Shown here in pieces: positions 45,201-57,094 of a stretch of 64,000 nucleotides of DNA. The stretch is from Boswellia sacra. Its lineage: Eukaryota; Streptophyta; Magnoliopsida; Sapindales; Burseraceae. Position 1 is the first letter of the stretch, and each line of letters opens with the position of its first letter. A program made the position numbers and the translations under genes. Under the pieces are notes generated by a model. That model worked only from the letters and a program-made list of their open reading frames with translations. It had not been told where the DNA came from and did not search any database. The DNA lies in the NCBI GenBank assembly GCA_013180625.2, contig SNVD02011443.1:1-64000 (forward strand). Direction: 5' to 3'.

Positions 45201-46215
45201 AAGGTTAGCAAGATTTCCCTGAGATTTTGCAAAACAATGATGAACCCTTACCTTTCAAAAGTATCACTTTAACCCCTAAGGTTAGTAATTTTTAATGGCC
45301 CCATTAAAGAAGTGATTTATGAGTTATTAAATGTTATAAATAATGTTTAGATTGCAAATATAGAATGATTCATTCTAAAAATAATTTATCTCAAATCACA
45401 ATATTATTTCTTAAAAAAAAATTAGCCTTCAAATATAAATTAATTGCTTACTCATATGAAAATTGACACCATTGTTATATTATTCTACTATTTTTATAAT
45501 TTCCATGTTAAATAATCTAATCTACTATTATTTATAATTACCAAATAATATACTGAATCAAAATTTAAAAGTCTAATTTCTACTAAATTACAAGCAAAAT
45601 AAGAATTGGATAATTTAGAGAGTACTTTGTGATTTGGCTTCACACGTTATATCCTAGTTAGGTTCAAAGAAAATAAAATTAAGAGAAATTTAAGTAAATT
45701 TTAAAGATTGATTTTAAGAAATTTTGAAATTCGAAGAACGAGCAAGACATTGAGCTGTAGTGGAGTTTATGTAGATGAAAAAATTTTCTCACAAGATAGT
45801 TGGGTGGAGGTGGTACGGTGGTGCTTCTAATGGTGGAGGTAGAGGCTAATGCTATCTTAAACAGGCTCCCATGGTTGGTGGTGGAAGATAACATTATCGT
45901 GGGTTTGAAAAAAAAACTTTACTGAAAAAAATTATTTTAAATTAACTTTGAAAATCTAAAATTAGATTATGTTTTACGCTTGTGTTTGTTAAATCTATAT
46001 GTTAGCGTGCAAGCTGATATTTTTGAAAAGTCAGGGGTAATTAAGGTCACTTCTTGCAATCTTAGGGTACAAATGTCATTGAACGTTAGAAATATAATAC
46101 TAGTCAAAACAACAAGATCATAAAGTCAATTGTAACGAAATACCAATTAGACGCATGTTCAAAAAGATGGATGAATCTGGTCCTGATCTTCGGTTACATT
46201 CTTAGAACTTGCTAG
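42219..46215. other. Gene-poor region with a few exon-like ORFs
   Basis: Four kilobases with no recognised gene. An open stretch at about 42424-42517, after a possible acceptor (atttatcag), reads ILHKIAIVEYFREGFTGAKK and could be a relic exon. A second small ORF lies at 44114-44293. A weak inverted similarity between about 45185-45300 and 46020-46085 ('cccttacctttcaaaagtatcac' against the complement of 'aaggtcacttcttgcaatctta') suggests a decayed terminal-inverted-repeat element. None is firm. Confidence 0.4.
44114..44293 (+). CDS. Small ORF, exon-like, unrecognised
   Basis: 59 codons from ATG to TAG, starting MYEIALVLNGWTMLEWL and containing SFYWDEREIFGAM. Its composition is protein-like (aromatic and charged residues well spread) and a GT donor-like site (gacaagtaac) lies near its end. 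I do not recognise the family and see no partner exon nearby, so it may be a relic or chance. Confidence 0.15.
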   Translation: MYEIALVLNGWTMLEWLVSNDSLKEFRFDNANASSTHQIFSFYWDEREIFGAMTSNIYI

Positions 46216-46223
46216 GCAAAATG

Positions 46224-46732
46224 TAGGGGTGACCATTTTTGACACGACCTGTGAACACGACACGAATACGACACGAATACGTTACACGATTAATAAATGG
46301 GTCGGATTAATATTGAAGGTGTTCAACACGCCAACCCGTTTAATGACACGAATAGTTAAATATATTTTGTACATTCTTAATATGTAAATTTATTCAATGA
46401 TATAAATTATTATCTACTTACAATATATATTATAAAATTGAAATTTTATACTATAAAATAAATTAATTTATAAAATAATAAATTATGATGATTTTAATAA
46501 TATTTTATACTAACAATGGTTTATATTCTAAAAATAATTTTAATTGATTTTAATATAGAGAATATAATATATTATGTATAACTAAATTAAATAATTAAGT
46601 AAATTATGCGAATTAAATATGACACAATTATGATACGTGGGTAACACGTTTAATAATTGGATGGATTTAGATTTTATATTTTGATATAAATAATTAAATA
46701 GACTGACACGACACGACACGATTACCACCCTA
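46224..46732. mobile_element. hAT-like MITE with 'gacacgacacgac' ends
   Basis: The left end starts taggggtgaccatttttgac. The right end is ...gacacgacacgattaccaccctaa, whose complement starts tagggtggtaatcgtgtc. The flanks gcaaaatg (46216-46223) and acaaaatg (46733-46740) give an 8-bp target duplication with one mismatch, as in hAT elements. The interior is AT-rich with no coding capacity. Confidence 0.78.
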
Positions 46733-46740
46733 ACAAAATG

Positions 46741-47478
46741 AGAAGTCATCAAAATTCAACTGTCAAGATTACGTGCGGGTACTCAAACTCGACATCATCA
46801 AGGTGTCAATCACCGAATAATTATAAGAAGAGAGAGATTCTAATAATAACTGTGTACGCAAGCTCATGTTGCATTAATGTATATTATTATAGAGAAAAAA
46901 AATTAGTGCTTAGATAATCAATGTAATTAATATTTTTTTATTGATTTAATTGATATTTTATAAAGTATTGGGGAGGGAGGATTCGTAAATCACAGTTTAA
47001 TGAATTGACAAATATAATATGCGGGGCCATATTTACCTTTGGCATATTTTGTTCTATTGTATAATCACTATTTTAAAATTTCTATAACTAAACATTTTTC
47101 AAAGTTTATTCCTAATTTTAAAAATAAATTCCTATAAATGATCAAAATTAATAGCTTCATATTTTGTTTAATAGAAACTTACTATAAAAAAATTTTTTTT
47201 CCTTTAATCAGTTTGGTTGTCAATGAAAATATTTTTTTTAATATAAATCACATGTTTGCTCACCAATTTTTAATAAAAGTTACATTTTTTAATTGTATTT
47301 TATCTTAAATGTTCATTTTATTATTTTTATGTTTGTTTAAATGATATTTTTAATATATTGGAATGGCCATAAATAATCATAATAATAAAATGAAATAATT
47401 CAATAATGAATTTCTCGAAGAAACATGCATGGGCAAAAAATAGGATACATATAGTCTCACTCACTTCATATTTAGTAT
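46741..47478. other. AT-rich spacer
   Basis: No gene, repeat or RNA recognised. Confidence 0.5.
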
Positions 47479-47485
47479 TTATGTT

Positions 47486-47701
47486 AGAGTAATGCTACTC
47501 TTACAAACTACTTATACAAACTCACACATACAAACTGACGTGGCATAATGTGATTTGATAAATAAATGCAGTGATTTGATAAATATATATTAATAATAAA
47601 TGATATTAATTAACATGGGTGATGTGGCGATCATATACGGATGTCACATCAGTTTGTATGTGTAAGTTTATATAAATAGTTTGTATCAGTAGCATTACTC
47701 T
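47486..47701. mobile_element. MITE, 216 bp, near-perfect 60-bp TIRs
   Basis: The left arm agagtaatgctactcttacaa... and the complement of the right arm agagtaatgctactgatacaa... match for about 60 bp with only a few differences. The 7-bp direct repeat ttatgtt flanks it (47479-47485 and 47702-47708). The arms contain the spaced motif acaaact three times. It is the best preserved of three related elements in the window. Confidence 0.9.
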
Positions 47702-47935
47702 TTATGTTATGTTATAAGATAAAATTTATTTCTAATTTATTGATCAAACTAGTCCTACATCAACGTCATTATAAAACATGTATTTCATAATAAAAGACTT
47801 ACTATAAAAATTAACTTATTTCATTATCAGAAATTATTTGATATTGTATTTCATAATTTAAAATTTATTAAAAAATTAATTATAAATTATTGAATCCAAT
47901 GTTAACTAAAAATCATTAAATACGATGTTAACATG

Positions 47936-48842
47936 TGTAAGTTCTGGAAGTATGCAGTTATAAGAAATATAACAGTAAACTGTAAAGCAAATCGGCACAT
48001 GAGGATTTTTACGTGGTTCGGTTATAAAACTTACATCCACAAACAGCTATAGAGTTGCAATTCACTAAGTTCTTGTTTGTACAATCTTTAGGACCTTTTA
48101 CAGTGCTGACTCACCCTCACACACTGATATAATCTTTGTAAAACATAATCCCGTCAAGATCTTAAACTCTAGTGACACTACTCACTCTCTGTCGCAGATA
48201 ACTTAATAACACACTGTTAAGTTATACATAACAAATGACGTCTGACATTGAATTATATAAATACTTAACCCGCAAGTTATCCCAAGTGTCTACTAACTCA
48301 CATAGACCTAATCAACAGCTCATATACGATTTCTACCTCTCATATATAAATCAAAGACTCAAAGAATCAAATCAATAAAGACATTCCTATTTGCGTTTGA
48401 AGCTCTTCTCTTTATTTGTTGGAATGCCGTGACATGGACTCTCACAAATTAACCAAATTACCAGCCAACTTGCGGACTAAAAACATAACCAGTGATGAAA
48501 ATATAACATGGTATAAATAGTGAGAGGCCTGGACGAAATCTCCTGAAAATCCTGTAAAAATTTAAATCAAAATCATATTAGGATTAGAAGAAATAAAATA
48601 GGAAGGAATATAATTAAATTCCTAAAGGAATTAGGACAAATAAATATTCTCCTATTCTAATTAGGATACAAGAAACTATATCATAATCTAAGGAGATATT
48701 TATTATAGATCAAATACTTCCTATATTATAATTCTAGAAACAGTAAAATAAGGAACAAAATAATATTCTTGTTTTATCACAAGTTGAACAAAATTCATCA
48801 TGTGCATGGCACATGCATATGTAGTAGACGTTGACACCAACA
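47936..48842 (-). repeat. Copia-3 3' LTR
   Basis: 907 bp. By hand I count roughly 35 differences in the first 420 or so aligned positions against the other LTR, most of them transitions, so the insertion is of moderate age. Confidence 0.93.
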
Positions 48843-49369
48843 ATCTCCTACTTTTTGGCAACTTGTGATGAAAACACTAAACTGTTTCTGATCATGAAAA
48901 ATTACACATAATAAGTCAATCATAACAATAAGCTATCATGAAATAGCAAACAAAAAATATCATATGTAAAGAATGAAATAGTGTACTGTTACAATTCTCA
49001 TAATAGAATACTGTATGAATATGTATATCCTGCAAACAAAACGAAGTTTAACAAACTTGTCAAACAATAATGCAATCAGATCATGATCAAAGCAAATCAA
49101 ATCATCAAACCAAGATAACACAAAATAAGTAATAACACAAACACATAAACACAGGATAAAAAACACAAAGCATCAAAATAGTTTGAATGCACACACAAAG
49201 CAAGCATAAGCATAAGAAGTTCTTCTTACTCCCCCTTACTCCTTACTTACATCTCTTGAGAGGAAGCAGTAAAAAAATCAAATAGACAAAAAATAAACAG
49301 AGTTAAAAGAAACAGAGGAACAGTTTTAGCAAAAAAAAAAAATTATTAGAGCTCTTCTACCCCTTGATT

Positions 49370-51306
49370 TCAACATAAGTGCCAAAAGCACTTAACGAAG
49401 TCTTGGAGATTTGCGAATGGCGGGGAAGAGGAACTGCCAGGATGCTTCTTGAATATGCCAGCCTTCTCTTTATATCTTGTCCTAGTTGTGGTAGGAGTTG
49501 GCTACTCAGAAGCCGTAAGAGTAGGTTGTTCTTCAGCTGTCTCAGAGGAAGTGACAGTTACCTCAGCGATAACTTTGCGAATCTTTTTATCAAGTCTTTC
49601 TGCACTGGTTTCTATTATAGGTAACTCAACAGTAGGTTGTTGAGTAGGAACCAGTGATTCTTTAGCCAGTGTAGGTGGAGGAGATGTGGCTGCTGCAGTT
49701 GTTTCTTCAGTAGGAGGGGGTGCCTGAATGTGTTCTTCCTCAGGTTGTGCTGCAGGTGATGAGGTTGGAGCTTCATGGGGTGGTGAATCAAGATGCTCTG
49801 CATCTAGGATTGGAGAAATAAGGTTCATTGTCAGTAGGTGGTGAAGATAGTGTTATCTCGGATGCAACTTGTGTTGGTTCAGCTGACAGTGATTCATCCC
49901 CCAATGCTGGAGCTACTGAATCAATTTTTTTCTTCTATTTGTCAGATTTTTGCTTCACCATTTCATCTTTCCTCTTTCTCTTCAATTTTCTTCCCTTAAC
50001 AATTGACTTGATGTGCTTTTTCTTCTGCTTCTGTGCTGTTGTTATGTCAGTTGGAATTGCAGGTTGTGCAGCTTGTCCTGCTTTAGTCATTTGATCAGTT
50101 TCAGCAGGCATTGGAGCATCAGGAACTGGTGTATGCTCAGTTGACTTCACAGTATCCACATGTTCAGTCTTCATTGGCTGTGGATCTTCTACTGTACATA
50201 TTGCCCTGCAAATTTTGCCTCCGAAACATGTTGTTTTTCTTTAATAATTTCAAATCCTGCACAATCTCAGTCAAAGTAGAGTTGATCAAAGCAAGTTGTT
50301 CTTCAACATATTTCATTTGATTTTTCCTGACTCTCATTGGCTTTGGTTCAGGTACAGGCAAGTTAGTCTTATCATCCAATCTTTGAAGAAATCCTTTGGT
50401 GATAGGTTTAGACAGAATTTCTTTCTGTTCCTTGGGGCTTATAGGAATGCTATTTTGTGCAAGAATCCCTTGAATCAAGCAGGAAAACACAAGCAAGTGA
50501 TAGCAAGGAATGACATGGACCTATCTGAACTATCATCCTATAGGCTAGCAAACCAAAATATATTGGTCGATTGGTGCCTAAGCAGTACAAAAATTTTACT
50601 CTGTCTTCCCGAACTTGATTTTGATGGGAAGACGGAAGCTAATTGAACTGTGCAATCTTATGCATCACTCTATACTTCTTTCTAAGGTACTGCTGATCAA
50701 GACCATCTCTCGGTTTCCATTCAATGTCTGTTCTACCAGTTAATTCCTTAATCACTTCAGCCATGTTAAATTCCTCATCTAAAGCATGCAAACTGCCTAT
50801 GGGAATGTCCAAGAATATGTTTATGACATTTAGAGAGAATTTCACAAACTTTCCTCTACAATAAACCTTGTGATAATGAAAGCTTTTCGGGTTATCAATG
50901 GCAGTAGTGATATTTGCACAGAATTCTTGAATTAAAGACTTCACAAGGGGTAGGAAATTTGTTACCATTCGAGTCCAGTATAGAGACTCAAGCATCTCAC
51001 CCAGGCCATGGGCGTTGAAATCTGTCAGTTTCACTAACCTTTCCATCTGTAGTTTCCTCTTTGAGGTGTATTTCACAAACTTTTGTTTGATGGCTTCTGT
51101 AAGGAACTTGTTGAACTTTGGTTTTATTTTGTGTTCCATCCTTTTTAGTGAAACTTGCTCATTCTCACTCATGGTGGGATCAACAGCGATCTCTGCATGT
51201 GCTTGTTGCGTTTGAGATGACGGTACACTGTTGCTCCTGTTGTAACTGGATTCGCTGTGAGAGGATGAAGAACTGGTGAATTTTGAGGATTCTGTGTTCG
51301 TCGCCA
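49370..51306 (-). pseudogene. Copia-3 extra ORF in envelope position
   Basis: The ORF starts at 51306 (MATNTESSKFTSSSSS), 0.8 kb after the pol stop. The N-terminus is Ser-rich. A folded-looking part follows at about 51130-50510 (FNAHGLGEMLESLYWTRMV, FVKFSLNVINIFLDIPIGSL, CLGTNRPIYFGLLAYRM), resembling the 'putative plant transposon protein' domain (PF20167, as I recall it) often found in this position. The C-terminal half is Pro/Thr/Glu- and Lys-rich, with KQKKKHIKSIVKGRKLKRKRK near 50000. Stops at 50641, about 49914 and 49502 and a frameshift near 50500 break it. No clear transmembrane helix is visible, so 'envelope-like' describes position rather than proven function. Confidence 0.75.
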
Positions 51307-52136
51307 TTGTTAGGGTTTGTAATCTACACAAAGTTCTCAAAACAAGAAGAGAAATAGGACGAGGGACAGTGGAGAAACTGTTGAATGGGTATGGAATGAA
51401 TAGGTGAAGCCCTAAGCAATTTCGTAATATACTAGGCTGATTTAAAAAATTTTGTTTTAAAAAAATTAATGTTAATTTCCTTCCTAAAAACCATTTCATA
51501 ACTAACATTAATGAATAAAAATTCAAAATTTGATTCCCATTAGAATAAGGAATTCTAATAGAATTAGGATTCTCACCACTGAAACTTCTCTCTCTCAATT
51601 CAATAATGCTGATATGGCATTTTTGACATATGGACACATAAGAAAATCAAATTTCAGATAAGTACAAAGAACATTGCATGTTATGAAAAAGATAACTGAA
51701 AACAGTTAACAATAATATAACAACAATATCTGAGTATCATATGAATCATTCTAAGAAAGCATATTTAAGAGCTGTTTAATTACTTACATTTTATTTTATC
51801 ATTTTATCCAATTGAGTGATCAACTTGAACATGCTTCATATACACACAAAAGTTAGTCTCAATGTGAATTTTCTAAATAAATACAGTAGCTTTCACACAT
51901 GTATAGAGATAGTCTTTTTCCATTTGAGTGGGTGATCTCACCATATTTCCTAGATACAATGAAGTTACTCTCAACGGATAGCTTTCAAACATCATATACT
52001 AGTAGCCCTCTCTGTATTTTTTATTTTTAAATTGGTATTTCATCATTCACATAATTTTATATCACAGCTCACATATGCTTAATTAGAAGAAAACTTGTGA
52101 TACTACAGATATAATTAACATAACAGCACACAATGT
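51307..52136. other. Copia-3 spacer between pol and the extra ORF
   Basis: About 0.8 kb of AT-rich non-coding DNA within the element. It probably contains the leader or splice acceptor for the extra ORF; none is evident by eye. Confidence 0.5.
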
Positions 52137-55100
52137 TTATTCAGATAACTGACAGATGCCTAAAGCTTTTCTTAGATTTTCAAATCTTGTTGTATCCAAT
52201 GCCTTAGTGAACAACTCAGTCAATTGTCTATCAGTGGAGATGTGTTCAATGTGTATCACCTTAGATTCTACTAGTTCCTTTATAAAATGGTATCTTATGT
52301 CAATGTGTTTTATTCTAGAGTGCTGAACAGGATTTTTAAAAATATTTATAGCACTAGTATTATCACAAAACACAGTTATGGGCTTTTGTTCAATACCATA
52401 ATCATTCAACATTTGCTTCATCCACAGTAGTTGTGTACAACAACTTCCTACTGCTATATATTCGGCTTCAGCAATAGACAAAGAAATAGAATTCTATTTT
52501 TTGCTATGCCATGAAACTAAGTTAGTACCAAGATAAAAACATCCTCCTGAGGTACTTTTTCTGTCATCTGCATTTTCTGTCTAGTCAACATCACTAAACC
52601 CTACAAGATAATCATTTGTAGCTTTAGAAAACCATATTCCATAATCATGTATTCCATGAACATACCTGATGATTCTCTTAGCTGTTGTAAGATGTGATTC
52701 TTTTGGATTTGCTTGAAATCTTGCACAAAATCCTACACTAAAACACAATTCTGGTCTGCTTGCTGTGAGGTATAGCAGGTTGCCAATAATACTTCTGTAC
52801 AAACTTGCATCAACATCTTTTCCTGCATTGTCTTTTGAAAGTTTAAGGTTAGTACTGATAGGAGTTTTCATTGGTTTTGATTTCTTAAGCCCAAATTTCT
52901 TTACAAGATTTTTTGCATATTTTGATTGAGATATGAATATCCCATCATTCATTTGCTTAACCTGTAATCTAAGAAAGAAATTTAATTCTCCCACCATGCT
53001 CATCTCAAACTCTTCTTGCATCAACTTAACAAACTTATTAGTTTTGCTTTTGTTAGTTGATCCGAATACAATGTCATCCACATATATTTGAGTAACAATA
53101 AAATAGTTAGATGCATGTTTGATAAACAAAGTTTTATAACTGTTGCCTCTTTTATAACCTCTGTTGGTCAAAAAGTTTTTCAACCTTTCATACCAAGCTC
53201 TAGGAGCTTGTTTCAAACCATACAAAGCTTTGTGTAATTTGTACATAAATCAGGATGTTTAGGATCTTCAAAACCTTTAGGCTGTTCAACAAAAACTTCT
53301 TCATTGAGATAGCCGTTTAGAAATGCTGTTTTAACATCCATTTGGTATAATTTAAAATCAAGCAAACAGGCAATTGCAAGTAGTAATCTAATTGACTCAA
53401 GTCTAGCTACTAGTGCAAAGGTTTCATCAAAGTCTATGCCTTCTACTTGTGTGTAACCTTGTGCAACTAGCCTAGCCTTATTTCTTACTACTTGTCCACT
53501 TTCATCAGTTTTATTTTTGAATATCCATTTAGTTCTAATGACATTTGCATTTTCTGGCCTATGAACTAATTCCCATACTTCATTTCTTTTAAACTGATTA
53601 AGTTCATCTTGCATGGCTTGAATCCACACATCTTCTTTTAAGGCTTCTTTCACATTTTTTGGTTCAACTAAAGAAACGTAACATACAAATCTTACTTGAT
53701 TTCTTGCCTTGCTTTGAGTCTTCATCATGCCATCTGGTGTTCCAATGATAGAACTTGTTGGATGTGCCTTCTGAATCCATGTGGGCGGATCTTTCCTTTC
53801 ATCTTCATTCCTGTTTGAATTTTTGTTCAAATCTGAGTTGTCAGATGTTACTGTTACATCGGGTGTAATAGCTGTTATTTCTTCTTTCATAACAGAATCT
53901 TCTTTATTGTTACTGTCAGAATCTGAATTCTCTATATTTTCTGTGAAGTTGGTGATGTTTTCCTCTTATGAGTACTTTGCATAATCTTCCATATCATCAA
54001 ATACTACGTTTACAGATTTCATGACTGCCTCAGTTCTCAGATTATAAACTTGAAATGCTTTGCTATTTTATGCATATCCTACAAAGACTCCTTCATCACT
54101 CCTTGGATCCAATTTTTCTAACTGCTCTATGTCATTGAAGATGTAACACCTACATCCAAAAACATAAAAATATTTCAAATTTGGTTTTCTATTTTTCAAA
54201 TTTTCATAAGGTGTCGGATTAGTGCCAGGTGCAAGAAAAACTCTATTTGAAATATGACAAGCAGTGCTTATTGCTTCAGCCCATAGCCTCTTAGTCAACT
54301 TTTTGCTATTGAGCATCACTCTAGCCATCTCTTGAAGAGTTCTATTCTTCCTTTCCACAATGCCATTCTATTCAGGGCTTTTAGGAGCTGAAAATTCATG
54401 ATCAATTCCATGATATTTGCAAAAGTCAGCATATCTAACATTTTTGAACTCTTTGCCATGATCACTTCTTATTCTCACAATCCTCCCAATGTTTCTATTT
54501 TGCTCATTTTCAAGTTTAACACAAAGATTCCTGAAAGTCTCAAAAGTGTAAGGTTTTTCTTTAATGAAATCAACCCAAGTATATCTAGAAAAATCATCCA
54601 CACAAACAAATATGTATATCTTACCTATAATGCTTTCAATTTACATAGGACCCATAAGATCCATGTGAAGTAAATCAAGTATTTTGGATATGCTAAGATA
54701 TGGATTTGATTTGTGTGAACTTCTAATTTGTTTTTCCATTTGACATGGTCCACAAATTTCATTGACTTTATCATCAAGTTTAAGAACTCCTTTTACAACA
54801 CCTAACTTAGTTAATTTAACAAAGTCTTTGTAATTTAAGTGTCATAATTTTTTATGCCACAATTCTAAATCCGAAATCCTAGCTTGAAATACAATCTTTA
54901 CCAAATAACAATTTTTCGAAGATCTATTACCTCGTAGAATGCATTTACCAAAATTATCTAAGACCATGCATTTGTTTTGTGTGAAATTAACAATATACTT
55001 GTCATCATATATTTGACTAATACTAATAAGATTAGCTTTCAAGCCTTCAACCAACAAGACATTTTGAAAGTTAGGTAGGCCTTTGACATTCAAAGTACCT

Positions 55101-57031
55101 TTACCAATAATCTTACTCTTTGCTCCATCTTCATAGGTGACATTTCCTTCCCTGTATGTTTCAAAATCTGTTAAAAACTATTTGTTTCTAGTCTTGTGCC
55201 TGAAACAACCATTGTCAAAGTACAACAAATCATTAGAAGATTGTTTAAGAGTTGTAAAAGCAACATGGCATAATGTCTTATCTTTCTTAACCTACTGCAA
55301 TTATGATTTTGGTAACAGTTTGAACTGTTTTGATCTTTTATGCAAAAGATTCAACAACTTAAAGCATCTAGACCTAATATGTCCCTTTTTACCACAAAAA
55401 TAACAAAGTAGAATGAGGTTCCTTACCTTTTCAGGACTGGATTTGAAAAAACTTAGAGGAGAAACAAATATCTCATTGCTCTTGGAATTAGGACTTGACT
55501 TTAAAGAGTTAAGTTCAAAATTCTTACCTGATGTTGAAGCTTTAACAAAAACAATTGTTGATAAAGATGCACCATTACCTTCTGTATACCCTAATCCATG
55601 TTTGTTGGAGTTGTCTCTTTCAAAGCTTAAGACCTGATCAAGTTTGGCTGCTATAATTTTGAGTTGATCAACACACCTCTTACTTTCAACCAGTTCTGTT
55701 GTGATTTTCTCAATATGTGTTATTTTTTCTATCAAAACGGTCTCCAGTTCTGTGATATGGTTTTCAGTATAGGATTTTTCACATTCTAGCACCTCAATTT
55801 TCTTCTTCAAGATTTTGATTTCTTCATTCTGATTCAGCCATTCACCATAGAGTGCATTATATGTTTCTTGCAACTCTTCATGGTATTCTGGTCCATCTTC
55901 TTCATCTGAATGATCAGCATTGGTTCTGTGACTTTCTGTTATGTCAGACATAATAGCTTTCCCTTTATCAGCTGCAGATGCAGTAAATGCAACAAAATTG
56001 CTCATGCAATCTTGATCTTCTGAATCAGATTCTGATTCATTACTCCAGGTTGCTGTCAGACCTTTATTCTTTTTCTTGAGATTAGCACGTTCAGACTAAA
56101 TATGCCCATAACCAGAACATTCATAACATTGAATCTGCCATTTCTTTTTAGGTTGTTGTGGCTTCTTCTTGTCATTCTCCTTGTTGAACCTTCTAAATTT
56201 TTCAACACTTAAGTTTGATGGCTTTCCTTGATTCTTTTTCCTGAAATTTCTTTTCATGAACTTGACATAGTTTCTTGTTAGAAAAGCAATCTATTTAAAA
56301 TCAGTTTCGTCAAGCTCATCATTATTTTCATCATCAGATTTTTCAGATTTAACATTGAATGCAATGCTTTTTCCTTTTTGCTTCTTAGTACTCTGATTTA
56401 TTTTAAAGTTTTGGAGAATGCCAATCAGTTCATCAACCCCCATCTCATCAGTATTTTTAACTTCTTCAATGGCTGAAATTTTAAGTTGAAATTTATCTGG
56501 GACAGACCTAATTATTTTACTAACAATTTCTGCATCAGTGAAAGTTTTTCCAAGCATGTATGCCAAATTTGTGATATGACATATCTCAGAGTAAAACTTA
56601 GAAATCAATTCATCCTCATGCATCATTAAATTTTCAAATTGAGAATTAAGTCTCATTAATTTAGATCTTTTAACAGATGCGGTACCTTCATGTTTTATCT
56701 CAAGTATGTCCCATGCTTCTTTGGCAACTTTGCATCTCGAAATTTGTCTGAAATTATTTAAGTCCACTGTAGTAAAAATTGCATTGAGAGCCTTTGAATT
56801 CTAGCTGGAACGTCGGGATTCTTCATCAGTACATTCATCCTCAGGTTTAGGTTCGGAATCACCAAAAGCATTCACCTTTGTTGGCGGTGTCCATCCTTTA
56901 AGCACACTAGTCCATGCCCTGTCACCAAGAGATTTGATATACATCATCATTCTTACCTTCCAATATGAGTAATTACTATCATCAAGAATAGGTGGTTGTG
57001 TTCCAGATCCTCTATTGCGAATAAATTTCAT
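52137..57031 (-). pseudogene. Copia-3 gag-pol polyprotein, few stops
   Basis: Start at 57031 (MKFIRNRGSGTQPP). Gag runs to about 55300 and includes a long coiled-coil segment (about 55900-55620, ETYNALYGEWLNQNEEIKIL) and two CCHC knuckles: CYECSGYGHI*SE near 56130-56090 (stop inside) and CYFCGKKGHIRSRC near 55395-55355. The protease triad near 55225 reads D-N-G in place of D-S-G. Integrase lies at about 54660-54068. RT lies at about 53800-52900, with [32 protein letters not shown] and YVDDIVFGS; one frameshift lies near 53230. RNase H ends with TALDTTRFENLRKALGI and a stop at 52137. Only about ten lesions interrupt nearly 5 kb, so it is the least decayed retroelement here, though not autonomous. 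Confidence 0.92.
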
Positions 57032-57080
57032 TCTTCTAGATTACTGTGATCGTTTTCTTCACTTGTCTATTAGTGAACCT

Positions 57081-57092
57081 GCTCTGATACCA
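57081..57092 (-). promoter_or_regulatory. Copia-3 primer-binding site
   Basis: The minus strand reads tggtatcagagc, complementary to the 3' end of initiator tRNA-Met, two bases from the 5' LTR. The same sequence follows the 5' LTR of Copia-2. Confidence 0.88.
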
Positions 57093-57094
57093 AT

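Noticed and set aside
49502..50094. Plus-strand ORFs at 49379-50094 as host proteins
   Set aside because: They are antisense shadows of the low-complexity tail of the Copia-3 extra ORF.
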